Positions 35,015 through 44,157 of a stretch of 64,000 bases of DNA are shown piece by piece. A program made the translations under genes and the position numbers. How positions within the stretch are numbered: the first letter of the stretch is position 1; each line of letters starts with the position of its first letter. The notes beneath the pieces were generated by a model. It was not told the origin of the DNA and did no database searches. It saw nothing but the letters and a program-made list of their open reading frames with translations. The stretch comes from Glutamicibacter sp. PS (lineage in GTDB: Bacteria; Actinomycetota; Actinomycetes; Actinomycetales; Micrococcaceae), in the NCBI GenBank assembly GCA_031317595.1, contig JANCMB010000001.1, forward strand, positions 806,001-870,000, given 5' to 3'.

Positions 35015-36355
35015 ATGAGCGATAACACGCAGCCGGCTTCAAGCCGGCGTGCTCTGCGTGAAAAGCGGCGAGCTGAAATGGAAGCGCTGCTGGCCAGCAG
35101 CGAGGCCGAAAAGAAGGCCCGTAGCCAAGCCGAGGAGTCCGTCAAGGACGAAACTCCAGAGCCTAAGGCCACCGAGAAAAACCCCGACAGTGCGCCCAAA
35201 AATGAGACCTCAGCGGGGCCAGCCAGTGAAGAGCAACTGGGGGAGCGCGCCTCTCGGCGACGAGCCCGCGACCGTGAGGCCTTGCGCGAACGCCGTCGGC
35301 TGCAGGAAGAAGTGGGTGCACTTACCAGCCATCAGCCCACGGTGGCTCCCGCCGATGAGCCCAAACCGTTAACTCGTCGCCAGCTACGTCTACAGGCACT
35401 AGCCGAACAAGGTAAGGCCGAGGCGCCCAAGGCGCAGGAGAGCAAGCCTGCCGCTTCCTCCAAGAAGCCTGAGGCGTCGGACGCGGAACCCGAAACTACC
35501 GTGATGAGCGTCGAGGAAGCCCTTGCCGCACGTCGTGCCCACGGGACCACTCCACCACCTATCGACCCGAAGCTTTTGGGCGACGACGATAGCGATATCG
35601 ACCTCGAAGTTCTAGCCCATCAGCGTGAAATGGCGGCCCGTGCGGCCATTATTTCTCGCCGAGCCGCCGAACGAGAACGACTACGCGTCGAGAACGCCAA
35701 GGCTGGCAAGGACGACGAATCACTCTCCGATCCGTTTACCGGGGCCATGGGCAATATCCGTGAAGCCGAAGAGCGCATCGCTCGTACCGGAGTGTCAGGG
35801 CCGAAAACCGAAAGCGTCTCGTTGACCGTTGCCGGTCAAGAGGCTAAGGGCGTGGAGAAGAAGACCGAGTCGTCCAAGCCCGCCGACAAGGCCCAGTCCG
35901 AAAGGACCGAGTCCAAGGACTCAACAGAAGCAAAGTCGACGGCGAAACCCGCCGACAAGCCAGCGCCGAAGCCGGCGGCCAAGCCTGCACCTAAGCCCGC
36001 GGCGAAACCCGCAGCGCCGGCCCCGGCCGCAATGAAGAACACTCCGGCAAAGCCAGCTAGCGATAAGGGCGCATCAAACGCCAAGAAGCCAAGTGCTGCG
36101 CCAAAGCAACCCGCCAAGGCTCCTGCGGCCGATAAGCCAGCAGGGAAAAAGCAGGCGGCAGCGCCAGCGGCCCCGCGGGATATCGAGATGCCTCGCCTGG
36201 AGGCGGTCAACGCTCACGGTCTCGATCCGCTGGATGTGCAGACCCAAGGTGTGCGTCGAGCCAACAACATGCTTATCACCATGATTGCCGCGCTCTCGGT
36301 CGGCGGCGTCGCGCTGATTGCCGGAATCGTCATGCTGATCAATGCTCTCTCTTAA
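35015..36355 (+). CDS. low-complexity, C-terminally membrane-anchored protein
   Basis: The 446-residue protein is mostly Ala/Lys/Glu/Pro-rich with predicted coiled-coil stretches (residues about 7-55 and 95-150). A Pro-Lys-Pro-Ala repeat zone lies at about residues 305-345 (KPAPKPAAKPAPKPA). A single transmembrane helix ends the chain (residues about 415-443, LITMIAALSVGGVALIAGIV). I do not recognise a domain. Conserved-looking RRALREKRRAEMEALL motifs, also seen as RRRARDREALRERRRLQ and RRQLRLQALAEQ, may be repeated short basic helices. It sits between nadD and rsfS. AGAAGGA precedes the ATG; the open frame upstream to 34979 is unlikely. Confidence 0.75.
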   Translation: MSDNTQPASSRRALREKRRAEMEALLASSEAEKKARSQAEESVKDETPEPKATEKNPDSAPKNETSAGPASEEQLGERASRRRARDREALRERRRLQEEVGALTSHQPTVAPADEPKPLTRRQLRLQALAEQGKAEAPKAQESKPAASSKKPEASDAEPETTVMSVEEALAARRAHGTTPPPIDPKLLGDDDSDIDLEVLAHQREMAARAAIISRRAAERERLRVENAKAGKDDESLSDPFTGAMGNIREAEERIARTGVSGPKTESVSLTVAGQEAKGVEKKTESSKPADKAQSERTESKDSTEAKSTAKPADKPAPKPAAKPAPKPAAKPAAPAPAAMKNTPAKPASDKGASNAKKPSAAPKQPAKAPAADKPAGKKQAAAPAAPRDIEMPRLEAVNAHGLDPLDVQTQGVRRANNMLITMIAALSVGGVALIAGIVMLINALS

Positions 36356-36408
36356 GCACTGATCACTTAAATCACTCGTCATTGAATCAAAAGGAGAGAC
36401 TCACCTAT

Positions 36409-36786
36409 ATGGGAGCTCACGCAGACTCTATTGCCCTAGTCAAGGTGGCCGCCTTGGCCGCCGCTGAAAAGAAGGCAGAAAATCAGGTTGCTCTAGACGT
36501 AGCCGAGCGTCTGGGCGTAACCGACGCCTTCTTGATCGTCTCCGGAGGCTCTGAGCCTCAGGTAAACGCCATCGTGGATGAGATCCACGCAAAGGTCCTC
36601 GAGGAATTCGGGATTCGACCGGTTCGCCGTGAAGGCTTCGGCCAGGGGCGTTGGGTACTGCTGGACTACGGTGACGTTGTGGTTCACGTACAGCACCAAG
36701 AAGACCGCGTTTTCTATGCGCTGGAGCGTCTGTGGGCGGATTGCCCGGTCATTGAACTGCCCGCAGAGGTCACCGAAAGCCACTAG
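36409..36786 (+). CDS. rsfS: ribosome silencing factor RsfS
   Basis: The 125-residue protein matches the RsfS/Iojap family: AAEKKAENQVALDVAERLGV, DAFLIVSGGSEPQVNAIVDE, EGFGQGRWVLLDYGDVVVHV and the terminal ALERLWADCPVI. RsfS binds ribosomal protein L14 and blocks subunit joining in starvation. AAGGAGAG lies ahead of the ATG at 36409. NadD-RsfS neighbours are widespread in bacteria. Confidence 0.94.
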   Translation: MGAHADSIALVKVAALAAAEKKAENQVALDVAERLGVTDAFLIVSGGSEPQVNAIVDEIHAKVLEEFGIRPVRREGFGQGRWVLLDYGDVVVHVQHQEDRVFYALERLWADCPVIELPAEVTESH

Positions 36787-36862
36787 TGGCAACGGATTTG
36801 CATTGCGCGCAGGAGCTCATATATAGTTATTGAGTTGCCTGATCAGGGTGGCAAATCCTTCT

Positions 36863-36938
36863 GGGGGTATGGCGCAGTTGGTAGCGCGTCTGCATGGCAT
36901 GCAGAAGGTCAGGGGTTCGAATCCCCTTACCTCCACCA
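36863..36938 (+). tRNA. tRNA-Ala (anticodon GGC)
   Basis: The sequence folds as a standard 76-base cloverleaf. The acceptor stem is GGGGGTA with TACCTCC (one G-T pair), the D arm starts GGCGCAGTTGG, the anticodon stem is TCTGC/GCAGA around the loop ATGGCAT (anticodon GGC), and the T arm is AGGGG-TTCGAAT-CCCCT. A CCA end is encoded. Confidence 0.96.
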
Positions 36939-36943
36939 AATGG

Positions 36944-36990
36944 AATATCTCGACATCTCGATTAGATGAGATGCCGGGATATTTTTTCTT
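36944..36990 (+). terminator. terminator after tRNA-Ala
   Basis: A 16-base-pair stem (36944-36959 with 36968-36983, one mismatch) with an eight-base loop runs into TTTTTTCTTT. Confidence 0.88.
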
Positions 36991-37239
36991 TAAGCAACAA
37001 TTGCTGGGTGCTAACCCCAGCGCCCGTTTTGTCCACGGCAGAGGTCCTGCATGGTTTTCGACCGGTTTCGATGCTGGACCCAGTGCATGCTTCAAGGCAA
37101 GCTTTCGTCCTAAGCCGGGTGTACCCACGCGCAGGAACATTACCTGCCCTCGCATAAACTCTGAAGGGCGCCTCGCATCCCTACAGTAGAGTAGCCCGGT
37201 GCACTATCGAGTCACGAGCACCAGCAGTAGCATGCTGGT
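36991..37239. other. non-coding gap after tRNA-Ala
   Basis: About 250 bases without a supportable gene. I looked for a tRNA-end repeat or integrase that would mark an integrated element and saw neither. Confidence 0.5.
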
Positions 37240-37512
37240 ATGTGCCGCAATATACATACCCTGCATAACTTCGAGCCAGCCGCGACAGCCGAAGAGGTGC
37301 ACGCCGCCGCCTTGCAATACGTACGAAAGATCGCCGGGACGACGAAGCCGTCGAAAGCCAACCAGGAGGCCTTCGACCGCGCCGTAGGCGAGATCGCGCA
37401 TGCGACGCAACATCTACTCGATGATCTGGTGGCTACGCGTCCGCCGAAGAATCGCGAAGAAGAAGCCGCGAAAGCACGTGCCCGCGCCGTCGCTTCAGGA
37501 CGGTATCAGTAG
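37240..37512 (+). CDS. DUF2277 family protein
   Basis: The 90-residue protein begins MCRNIHTLHNFEPAAT and has EEVHAAALQYVRKIAGTTKPS and FDRAVGEIAHATQHLLDDL, which fits DUF2277, a short helical family of unknown role whose members typically start with Cys-Arg-Asn-Ile. The charged C-terminus RPPKNREEEAAKARARA is typical. It is short but complete. There is no evident operon partner. Confidence 0.85.
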   Translation: MCRNIHTLHNFEPAATAEEVHAAALQYVRKIAGTTKPSKANQEAFDRAVGEIAHATQHLLDDLVATRPPKNREEEAAKARARAVASGRYQ

Positions 37513-37560
37513 TAGCGTCACGGATAGTTCCTTTAGAAACCGAGCGGAAGGAACAAAGTG

Positions 37561-37938
37561 ATGGTTCAAGTGGCCCTGACTGCGGCGCTGATCCTGCTTG
37601 CCGTCCTTGGAATCTTTCAAGTCTTAGTCGCACTCGGCTTACCCTATGGACGCTTCGTCTGGGGCGGTCAGCATCGCAGACTGCCACCAAAATTGCGCGT
37701 CGGTAGCCTCATCGCGGTGCTGCTTTACGTCGGTTTCGCCGCATTACTTTCGAGTCGCGCCGGGGTGTTGCCTGGCAGCGAGTCGTTCATTGTGCGGGTT
37801 TTGACGTGGGTTCTGTTCGCATATCTCGTTATTGGTATCGGCATGAATGCCATCTCGCGCAGCCGTTCCGAGCGTTGGACGATGACGCCGACCACCGTCG
37901 TTCTTGCCCTCGCAACCCTGGCCATTGCCCTAAGCTAA
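37561..37938 (+). CDS. four-helix membrane protein, uncharacterised
   Basis: The 125-residue protein has four predicted transmembrane helices (residues about 2-25, 48-65, 78-98 and 106-124). A conserved-looking loop YGRFVWGGQHRRLPPKLRVGS lies after the first helix. I do not know the family, although similar small proteins occur in many actinobacteria and firmicutes. AAGGAACAAA precedes GTG 37558 and ATG 37561; either start is possible. Confidence 0.75.
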   Translation: MVQVALTAALILLAVLGIFQVLVALGLPYGRFVWGGQHRRLPPKLRVGSLIAVLLYVGFAALLSSRAGVLPGSESFIVRVLTWVLFAYLVIGIGMNAISRSRSERWTMTPTTVVLALATLAIALS

Positions 37939-38080
37939 TGCGTTTACACCCGCGAGATGGTAGGTGGCCGGTGAGTAGCGGCGCGGCACCGGCCCGACGA
38001 GGCCGTGTTGCTTGCCGTCCAAGGCTCTCGGGTCTAGCGTGGGCCGTGGGACTACGCCGACCGAAACAGAGGGGATAGCC

Positions 38081-38686
38081 ATGGGGATTGTTTGTTGTGA
38101 CGTTACGGTCTCGTTGGATGGATTTGTGGCTGGACCCGAGCAGTCACGAGAGGAGCCGCTGGGGATCGGCGGTGAAGAATTACACCGTTGGATGTTTGAG
38201 CGCCGCGAGGAGAATCTTGCTGAAGTTGAGGCCATCGTCGATGCGGGGGCGTTCATCATGGGCCGCAACATGTTTGGCCCGGTACGTGGAGTGTGGGATG
38301 AGATTTGGCGCGGCTGGTGGGGTGATGAACCGCCATACCATGCACCAGTATTCGTGCTGACGCACCATGAACGGGAACCGATCCCGATGCGCGGGGGCAC
38401 CACGTTCTATTTTGTCACCGGGGGAGTGCACGAAGCCCTAGAGCGCGCACGGGAGGTGTCTCCGGAACGCAATATCGCCGTGGCCGGTGGGGCGCAAACC
38501 ATCAACCAGTTCCTTGCCGCTGGCCTATTGGACGAACTGCGTCTGCATATTGCGCCAATTCTCCTCGGCGCCGGGGCACGCCTCTTTGATGAGGTTCCCT
38601 TGATCGATGCGGTGCCGGTTCTTTCACGGGCCGATCCGCTCGTCACCCATTCGACGTACAGGTTTCCCAAAAAGCACGGAGAATGA
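38081..38686 (+). CDS. dihydrofolate reductase-like (RibD C-terminal domain) protein
   Basis: The 201-residue protein begins CCDVTVSLDGFVAGPEQ and has FIMGRNMFGP, VFVLTHH, and NIAVAGGAQTINQFLAAGLLDELRLHIAPILLGAGARLFDE, the pattern of stand-alone RibD_C/DHFR-fold oxidoreductases. These bind NADPH; most are not true DHFRs and the substrate is unknown. GAGGGGATAG lies ahead of ATG 38081, and the in-frame extension to 38012 is not conserved-looking. Confidence 0.88.
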   Translation: MGIVCCDVTVSLDGFVAGPEQSREEPLGIGGEELHRWMFERREENLAEVEAIVDAGAFIMGRNMFGPVRGVWDEIWRGWWGDEPPYHAPVFVLTHHEREPIPMRGGTTFYFVTGGVHEALERAREVSPERNIAVAGGAQTINQFLAAGLLDELRLHIAPILLGAGARLFDEVPLIDAVPVLSRADPLVTHSTYRFPKKHGE

Positions 38687-38797
38687 ACTGTTCTGATTCT
38701 GGGACAGAGAATTTGCTCGTCCCCAAGATGCGGACTTCCCGGCCGTGGGGGAGGCATCACGTAGGATCGAAACAGCATCTGAAGCATTGGAGTATCT

Positions 38798-39892
38798 ATG
38801 TCCCCTGGACCGCATCGGCCGCGGCACGAACTGGGCCGCAAAGCCTCGCCGACCACGGCCACGGCGGTGTCCCCGGTCTTTCGTTGTGTTGAGAACGGAC
38901 AAATGACCGAGCGGCCCGAAGTGACCACGGCGAATGAGGCTCTGACCTATGCGGCGGCCGGTACTCATCGGATGGCGTTGTCCCTCTATCCAGCGCCGAC
39001 CCACGAGGATATCCATGCGCTCATTGCGGCGTGGCAGCTGCACCCGGTCTTGGCCGATGATTTGCTTCACGCCCGACAGCGTCCCAAGCTCGAACGCTAT
39101 GGGGATGTCGTTTTTCTGGTGCTACGCTCCGCACGGTATATCGACGAGTCCGAAGAAGTCGAATTCTCGGAATTCCATATCCTGATGCGCCCCAACGCTC
39201 TTGCGGTGCTTTGCCAAGATCGGCGCTGGATCGACGGAACGCGCGGGGAAGCGTTGGAGGCCAGCGTAGCCGAGGGAATCGCTGGAGGTACCCGCACCGC
39301 ACTGGCCGATGACGCGCGGCTCGGTTTAGGGCCCGAAGCGGTGCTCTACCGGCTACTCGACGAAATGGTCGACGGCTACCAGCCGGTGCTCCAGGGCCTG
39401 GGCATCGATAAGGAGCAGGTCGAACGGCAGGTTTTTAGCGGGGATGCGGCCGTGGCCGAACGTATCTACCGGTTGAGCCAAGAAGTCATCGACATGCAAC
39501 ATGCGACGATGGCCATGCTCGAAGTGGTGCGGGGGATTCGTAGCGGTTTCGAGAAGTACAACGTTCCCGAACAGTTGCAGGCCTATTTACAGGACGTCCT
39601 GGACCACTTGAAACGTGCCAATGTTCAAATTGGCGAATACCGCGAGGCGCTGAGCCAGATTTTGAGCGTCAACGCCACGTTGGTGGCACAACGGCAAAAC
39701 GAGGACATGAAGAAGATCTCCGGCTGGGCCGCCATTCTCTTCGCACCTACGCTCATCGGCGCCATCTATGGCATGAACTTCGACCACATGCCCGAACTGC
39801 ACTGGGCCTTTGGCTACCCGGCCGCCCTGATCGTCATGCTGGGTTTCACCGTGACCCTCTTTGTCGTGTTCAAGCGACGTAACTGGTTCTGA
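38798..39892 (+). CDS. corA: CorA-family divalent cation transporter
   Basis: The 364-residue protein has the CorA layout. A long cytoplasmic funnel domain (residues about 40-290) with helical DEMVDGYQPVLQGL and YREALSQILSVNATLVAQRQNEDMKK precedes two C-terminal transmembrane helices. The signature YGMNF lies between them, and the positively charged FKRRNWF ends the chain. It should transport Mg2+ (or Co2+/Ni2+) as a pentamer. GGAG lies six bases before the ATG at 38798. An internal ATG at 38903 (MTERPEV) is a possible shorter start with the core intact. Confidence 0.92.
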   Translation: MSPGPHRPRHELGRKASPTTATAVSPVFRCVENGQMTERPEVTTANEALTYAAAGTHRMALSLYPAPTHEDIHALIAAWQLHPVLADDLLHARQRPKLERYGDVVFLVLRSARYIDESEEVEFSEFHILMRPNALAVLCQDRRWIDGTRGEALEASVAEGIAGGTRTALADDARLGLGPEAVLYRLLDEMVDGYQPVLQGLGIDKEQVERQVFSGDAAVAERIYRLSQEVIDMQHATMAMLEVVRGIRSGFEKYNVPEQLQAYLQDVLDHLKRANVQIGEYREALSQILSVNATLVAQRQNEDMKKISGWAAILFAPTLIGAIYGMNFDHMPELHWAFGYPAALIVMLGFTVTLFVVFKRRNWF

Positions 39893-39900
39893 GCAGAGCA

Positions 39901-40527
39901 ATGACGCAGCCAAAGGTCGACTTCAAAAAGATCCTGCCCGGTTATCAGGCGTCCTTGGGGAGGCCGGCGTTGATCACCACGGCCCCGACCCGATACTTCG
40001 CGGTTGACGGCTCCGGCGACCCAAATACGGCCGAGGACTACCAGCAGGCGTTGCAGGCGCTGTATCCCGTGGCATACGCGCTCAAGTTCGCCAGCAAGGA
40101 CCGCGGGCAAGATTATGTGGTGCCACCGCTCGAGGGGTTGTGGTGGGCCGAAGACATGGATTCGTTCACACGACTGCGCGATAAATCGACATGGCAGTGG
40201 AGCATGATGCTTCTGATTCCCTCATGGATGACCGACGCCGATGCTGAAGCAGCGATCCAGCGAGTAGCGCACAAATCCTCGCCACCCGAGGCCGTGTATC
40301 GGGTACGGGTCATGGAACTCGACGAAGGTCAGTGTGTCCAAGCCTTACACCTTGGACCGTACGATGATGAAGGACCGTTGCTCGAGCACATGCACCACGA
40401 ATTCATTCCACAACATGGCCTCGAGCTCACGGGACGACACCACGAGATCTATTTGAGCGATCCGCGGCGAGCTGCGCCAGAGAAACTACGCACCATATTG
40501 CGCCAACCCGTGCGGAGGTCGACCTGA
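39901..40527 (+). CDS. GyrI-like small-molecule-binding domain protein
   Basis: The 208-residue protein consists of a GyrI-like (SHS2/SOUL-type) domain: APTRYFAVDGSGDPN, QALYPVAYALKF, PPLEGLWWAED, and a terminal half with ALHLGPYDDEGPLLEHMHHEFI and YLSDPRR. GyrI-like domains bind hydrophobic or cationic ligands in MerR/AraC regulators or act as free-standing binders or hydrolases. Several members of this stand-alone type carry the Tyr and Glu of a hydrolase site, which I cannot confirm here. It starts 8 bases after corA and shares its direction. Confidence 0.85.
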   Translation: MTQPKVDFKKILPGYQASLGRPALITTAPTRYFAVDGSGDPNTAEDYQQALQALYPVAYALKFASKDRGQDYVVPPLEGLWWAEDMDSFTRLRDKSTWQWSMMLLIPSWMTDADAEAAIQRVAHKSSPPEAVYRVRVMELDEGQCVQALHLGPYDDEGPLLEHMHHEFIPQHGLELTGRHHEIYLSDPRRAAPEKLRTILRQPVRRST

Positions 40528-40591
40528 TACGGCACTTGCGTGGATCACCGAGAGAAGACCGCCGTTGGATACCGAGCGAAGAGAGCACTAG

Positions 40592-41293
40592 ATGAACCCA
40601 CAAACCGAGCTCACACCGGAAAGTACCGTTGCCGAGGTGCAGGCGGCATTGGCCGACGCCGCCGACGAGAAGATTCTCGCCGTGAATCTTAAACATGGCA
40701 ATAACATCGCCGTGAACCTCGGAATCGTTCGCGCCATTGCCAAGTCGTTGAAAAGCAACCACGAGCTGGCCGGCGTGTTATGGGCATCGCAGGATCCCAC
40801 AACGCGGCTGGTGGCGATCTTGATCTGTAAACCACGGCTGTTTACGCTCGAAGACCTCGACCGGTGGCTTCGTGAGGAGACGACACCCAAAGTGCAAGAC
40901 TGGCTTCTGAGTTACGTCGTAAAAAAATCAAAGCACTTGGAACAGGCCCGCCAGTCGTGGATTGCCGACCCCACACCGGAGGTAGCGAGCGCCGGATGGG
41001 AATTGACCGCCTATCAGGTCGCAAAGGCTCCCGACGTGCTGGACCTGCCAACCCTGTTGGACGCTATCGAAGCACAGATGAAACACGCACCCGAACGGTT
41101 GCAGTGGGCGATGAACAACACCCTTGCGGCCATCGGCATCGAATGCGAGCCACTGCGCGAACGCGCGGTTCGGATCGGTCATGAACTAGGCGTACTCGCC
41201 GACTATCCCACGTCGCCGGGGTGCACCTCACCGTTTGCCCCGGTGTGGATTGAGGAAATCGTCGCGCGGCGTGCTGCCCAGCAAGCCGGATAG
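40592..41293 (+). CDS. AlkD-like DNA alkylation repair family protein
   Basis: The 233-residue protein is all-helical with HEAT-like repeats: AVNLGIVRAIAKSLKSNHEL, LWASQDPTTRLVAILICKPRL, WLLSYVVKKSKHLEQARQSWI and RLQWAMNNTLAAIGI. This fits AlkC/AlkD-type DNA glycosylase relatives, which recognise alkylated bases by contacting the backbone. Catalytic activity is not assured, since many members lack characterised function. It lies 64 bases after the GyrI-like gene in the same direction. Confidence 0.8.
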   Translation: MNPQTELTPESTVAEVQAALADAADEKILAVNLKHGNNIAVNLGIVRAIAKSLKSNHELAGVLWASQDPTTRLVAILICKPRLFTLEDLDRWLREETTPKVQDWLLSYVVKKSKHLEQARQSWIADPTPEVASAGWELTAYQVAKAPDVLDLPTLLDAIEAQMKHAPERLQWAMNNTLAAIGIECEPLRERAVRIGHELGVLADYPTSPGCTSPFAPVWIEEIVARRAAQQAG

Positions 41294-41302
41294 AAGCGCG
41301 AC

Positions 41303-42655
41303 TTACTCGGCGGGTCTCGGAGTACCCCACCCCTTCATTGCTTGGACCCAAGGGCTCACGGAGACTTTGGAACCATCGAGGATATCAAGGGTCTCTGGCT
41401 CTCCGTCGGCCATGCGCGGCACGCCCACGTAGGCGCCTTCTTCCATGATCCGTACTTCAAGCCCCGTGGTGACATCGGGATCCAGCGTTGTGGAGGCTGC
41501 GGACCATTTCATCGCCGACATCGCCGACGCTCCGGCGGGGATGGCGATTCTTTCGACCAAGACGTGAGGCATCGGTTCGAGGGTGATGTCCTTCTGCGGG
41601 GCTCCTTGTGCATTGAGGAAGCGGATGGCTGGCAGGCCCTCGAGAGCGCAGGTTTGAGACGAGATGTTCTGCACATTCAGCTGCATAAATCGCGAGCCGA
41701 GGGCCGCATCGGAAGGGGTCGCAGCCACGGCGAGATCCCGGTCGGTGCAGTCCGGAGCTCGCGGATCCTGCGGCCACGGGGCGACCCCTTCGGGCAAGCT
41801 GACCGGCTCGGGGATCAAGTAGGACGGCTTCTTATCCCCGACCCAGCCCTCGACGAGTATGTCATAGGACGGGCTGAAGAGGATGAAGGACAGCTCCTCG
41901 TTGCGCAGCGGTTCGTGCTTCCTCAACCATCGTTCAAGGTCGGCGTGCGCCTGCGAGGGGCCACGTCCGCTGGCGACGACGGCGAGCCCCGAGTTGTCAA
42001 GGCTTGCCTTGGCCACGGAATCGAGGGCCGCCAGCTCCAGTAGCAATTCGATCCCATCCATCTCGGGTACGTTCGAGGACGAGTATCTCAGGCGCCCGTC
42101 GCCGGTTCGCAACTCGACGGGAAACCGCTGGGCTTGGGCTAGCTGGGCGAGCCGTTCGAATGCGGCAGCGTCGGGCACCTGTGCGCTATGGCCGCTGACG
42201 CTCTGCGCGCCGGCCTGCAGCAAGGCAAAGGCCTGCTGCACCCGCCCGGGAGTATCCTCGCCCACGCCGACGGACAGGCGTGCCTGACCGTCCGGCCCGG
42301 TGGCCCCTGCCTCGGCCCGCACTTGCACGGTGAGCGCCGCACCGGGGGCCGTGACCTCCGCGGCGGTGGCCCAGGCGCGTTGCGCGGTGGTTTCGGCGCG
42401 CCCGGGGTCCATCACCTCCCCGAGCGTGATGAGGACCGTCAGCACAGCGACGTCGCCATCCAGTGCATCCTGGTTAAGCACCGTGTACTTGCCCTCCACG
42501 GCCAGCACCCCATCCAATTCGGCGATCGGTTCCAGAGGTTGGCAGACCGCCCGTGGACCCTGGCAGTCGACGCCCGGGGCTGCGTCCGAGCATCCCAGCA
42601 GACCCAGAGCCAGCGCGCCGGTGAGGGCCAGGGCGGGCAGGTGTCGGGTCTTCAC
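41303..42655 (-). CDS. DUF4232 domain-containing lipoprotein
   Basis: The 450-residue protein has a lipoprotein signal peptide (LGLLGC, Cys22) from the GTG at 42655. The C-terminal part (residues about 300-430) begins with DCTDRDLAVAATPSDAALG and continues QLNVQNISSQTCALEGLPAIRFL, the DUF4232 beta-sandwich with its two Cys, probably a surface domain. The middle segment (residues about 45-290) is not recognised and contains ALEXLA-like alternating helices. The role is unknown. A long perfect hairpin separates it from the next gene. Confidence 0.82.
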   Translation of the reverse strand: MKTRHLPALALTGALALGLLGCSDAAPGVDCQGPRAVCQPLEPIAELDGVLAVEGKYTVLNQDALDGDVAVLTVLITLGEVMDPGRAETTAQRAWATAAEVTAPGAALTVQVRAEAGATGPDGQARLSVGVGEDTPGRVQQAFALLQAGAQSVSGHSAQVPDAAAFERLAQLAQAQRFPVELRTGDGRLRYSSSNVPEMDGIELLLELAALDSVAKASLDNSGLAVVASGRGPSQAHADLERWLRKHEPLRNEELSFILFSPSYDILVEGWVGDKKPSYLIPEPVSLPEGVAPWPQDPRAPDCTDRDLAVAATPSDAALGSRFMQLNVQNISSQTCALEGLPAIRFLNAQGAPQKDITLEPMPHVLVERIAIPAGASAMSAMKWSAASTTLDPDVTTGLEVRIMEEGAYVGVPRMADGEPETLDILDGSKVSVSPWVQAMKGWGTPRPAE

Positions 42656-42699
42656 AGGGCTACGCTACCAAAACGGCCGGGTACCACTTCCCGCGGGCG

Positions 42700-42744
42700 A
42701 GAAAATCCCTTGTTCGAATCATTGATGCGAACAAGGGATTTTCT
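42700..42744 (-). terminator. 17-bp perfect inverted-repeat terminator
   Basis: AGAAAATCCCTTGTTCG (42700-42716) is exactly complementary to 42728-42744. A/T tracts at both ends make it bidirectional in principle. It follows the minus-strand amino acid permease gene and precedes the lipoprotein gene on the same strand. Confidence 0.88.
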
Positions 42745-42765
42745 GCGCGATGAGCAGGTGTCGGA

Positions 42766-44157
42766 CTAGCGCCGCGCCTCAACGCCGTCGCGGAGGAACA
42801 ACTTCGAGACGATCCACAGCACGGCGGTGAGACCACCGGTGAGCAACAGCTGGGTACGTGCCGTGGCATCGGTCATCGCAATGGCAACGATGGCCGCCAT
42901 CGCCGCGATTGTCGCAAGGGAGAGGTACGGGAAGCCCCAGAGCTTCATCGGTAGGGTCTCACCGTTACGCTCGGCTCGTCGTCGCAAAATGAACTGCGTA
43001 ACCGCGATGAATGACCAGATCACGATGATCGTGGAGCCGACCACGTTGAGCAACATCGGCATCACCGCATCCGGCCAGATCCAGTTCAGCCCGACGGCCA
43101 GGAAGGAGAAGGCAACCGAGGAAAGTACCGCATTGGCGGGGACGCCCTGACCGGTAACGTGCGTAACCTGCTTCGGAGCCAGTTTGCGCTTCCCTAGGGA
43201 GAAGAGCATGCGCGAGGAACCGTAGATGTTCGCGTTCATGGCCGAAAGTAGGGCGATGACCACAATGGCGCTCATAATCAGTTCCACGCCGGGAACGTTC
43301 ATCACACCGAGGACGGCCGAGAACGGGCCGTCAACAATCTCCGGGGCATTCCACGGCAAAACCGCAACGATGACGATGATCGAACCCAGGTAGAAGAACA
43401 GGATACGCAGCATGACCTGCGAGACGGTGCGCTTGATATTGCGTTGTGGATCATCGGATTCGGCTGCGGCGATGGATACGACCTCGGTGCCACCGAAGGA
43501 GAAGATCACGATGAGCAGGGCGGCGGCGATTCCGGTCATTCCGGCCGGGGCGAAGCCACCGTGGGCCGCAAAGTTCGCAAAACCAACGGGGTGATCGGTG
43601 GGGATAATCCCGGTTAGTACCATGACGCCGAAGGCGAGGAAGGCAATAATGGCAGCGACCTTGATGAAGGCGAACCAGAACTCAAACTTCCCGTAGTTGC
43701 CCACACCTAGCAAGTTGGCGCCGGTGAGCGCGACCACGAAGATTAACACCCAGATCCACTGGGCGATGCCCGGGAACCAACTGGCGACGATTGCCGCGGC
43801 ACCCGTGGCCTCGGCCGCGACCACCACAATCAGCTGTATCCAGTACAGCCAGCCCACGGTGCTACCGGCACTGCGGCCCATGGCCTTATGTGCGAAGGTG
43901 GAGAAGGCGCCGGAAGACGGGTCGGCCGCGACCATTTCGGCCAGCATGGCCATGATGATGATCACCACGGTGCCGGCGAGCAGGTAGGAAATCAGCACCG
44001 CCGGACCGGCGATCGCGATCGCCTGGCCGGAACCGACAAACAGGCCGGCGCCGATGGCGCCGCCCAAGCCCATCATCGAGATCTGACGCTGCGTCAGCCC
44101 CGCGTGCAGGCTTCCGTTCTCCGGCGCCGCCTTCTGTTCAAGTTTGCTGATGCTCAA
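42766..44157 (-). CDS. APC-family amino acid permease
   Basis: The 463-residue protein has 12 predicted helices and the amino-acid-polyamine-organocation signature. TQRQISMMGLGGAIGAGLFVGSG opens helix one, YLLAGTVVIIIMAMLAEM follows, and FSFGGTEVVSIAAAESDDP marks helix six. It belongs to the AAT group (relatives of GabP, AnsP and CycA). The substrate is not readable. Its ATG overlaps the stop of the aminotransferase gene (ATGA), so transport and transamination of one amino acid are probably coupled (inference). Confidence 0.9.
   Translation of the reverse strand: MSISKLEQKAAPENGSLHAGLTQRQISMMGLGGAIGAGLFVGSGQAIAIAGPAVLISYLLAGTVVIIIMAMLAEMVAADPSSGAFSTFAHKAMGRSAGSTVGWLYWIQLIVVVAAEATGAAAIVASWFPGIAQWIWVLIFVVALTGANLLGVGNYGKFEFWFAFIKVAAIIAFLAFGVMVLTGIIPTDHPVGFANFAAHGGFAPAGMTGIAAALLIVIFSFGGTEVVSIAAAESDDPQRNIKRTVSQVMLRILFFYLGSIIVIVAVLPWNAPEIVDGPFSAVLGVMNVPGVELIMSAIVVIALLSAMNANIYGSSRMLFSLGKRKLAPKQVTHVTGQGVPANAVLSSVAFSFLAVGLNWIWPDAVMPMLLNVVGSTIIVIWSFIAVTQFILRRRAERNGETLPMKLWGFPYLSLATIAAMAAIVAIAMTDATARTQLLLTGGLTAVLWIVSKLFLRDGVEARR

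Noticed and set aside
36863-37239. tRNA-Ala as integration site of a mobile element
   Set aside because: No integrase, no duplicated tRNA 3' end and no foreign gene block next to it; a terminator follows directly.
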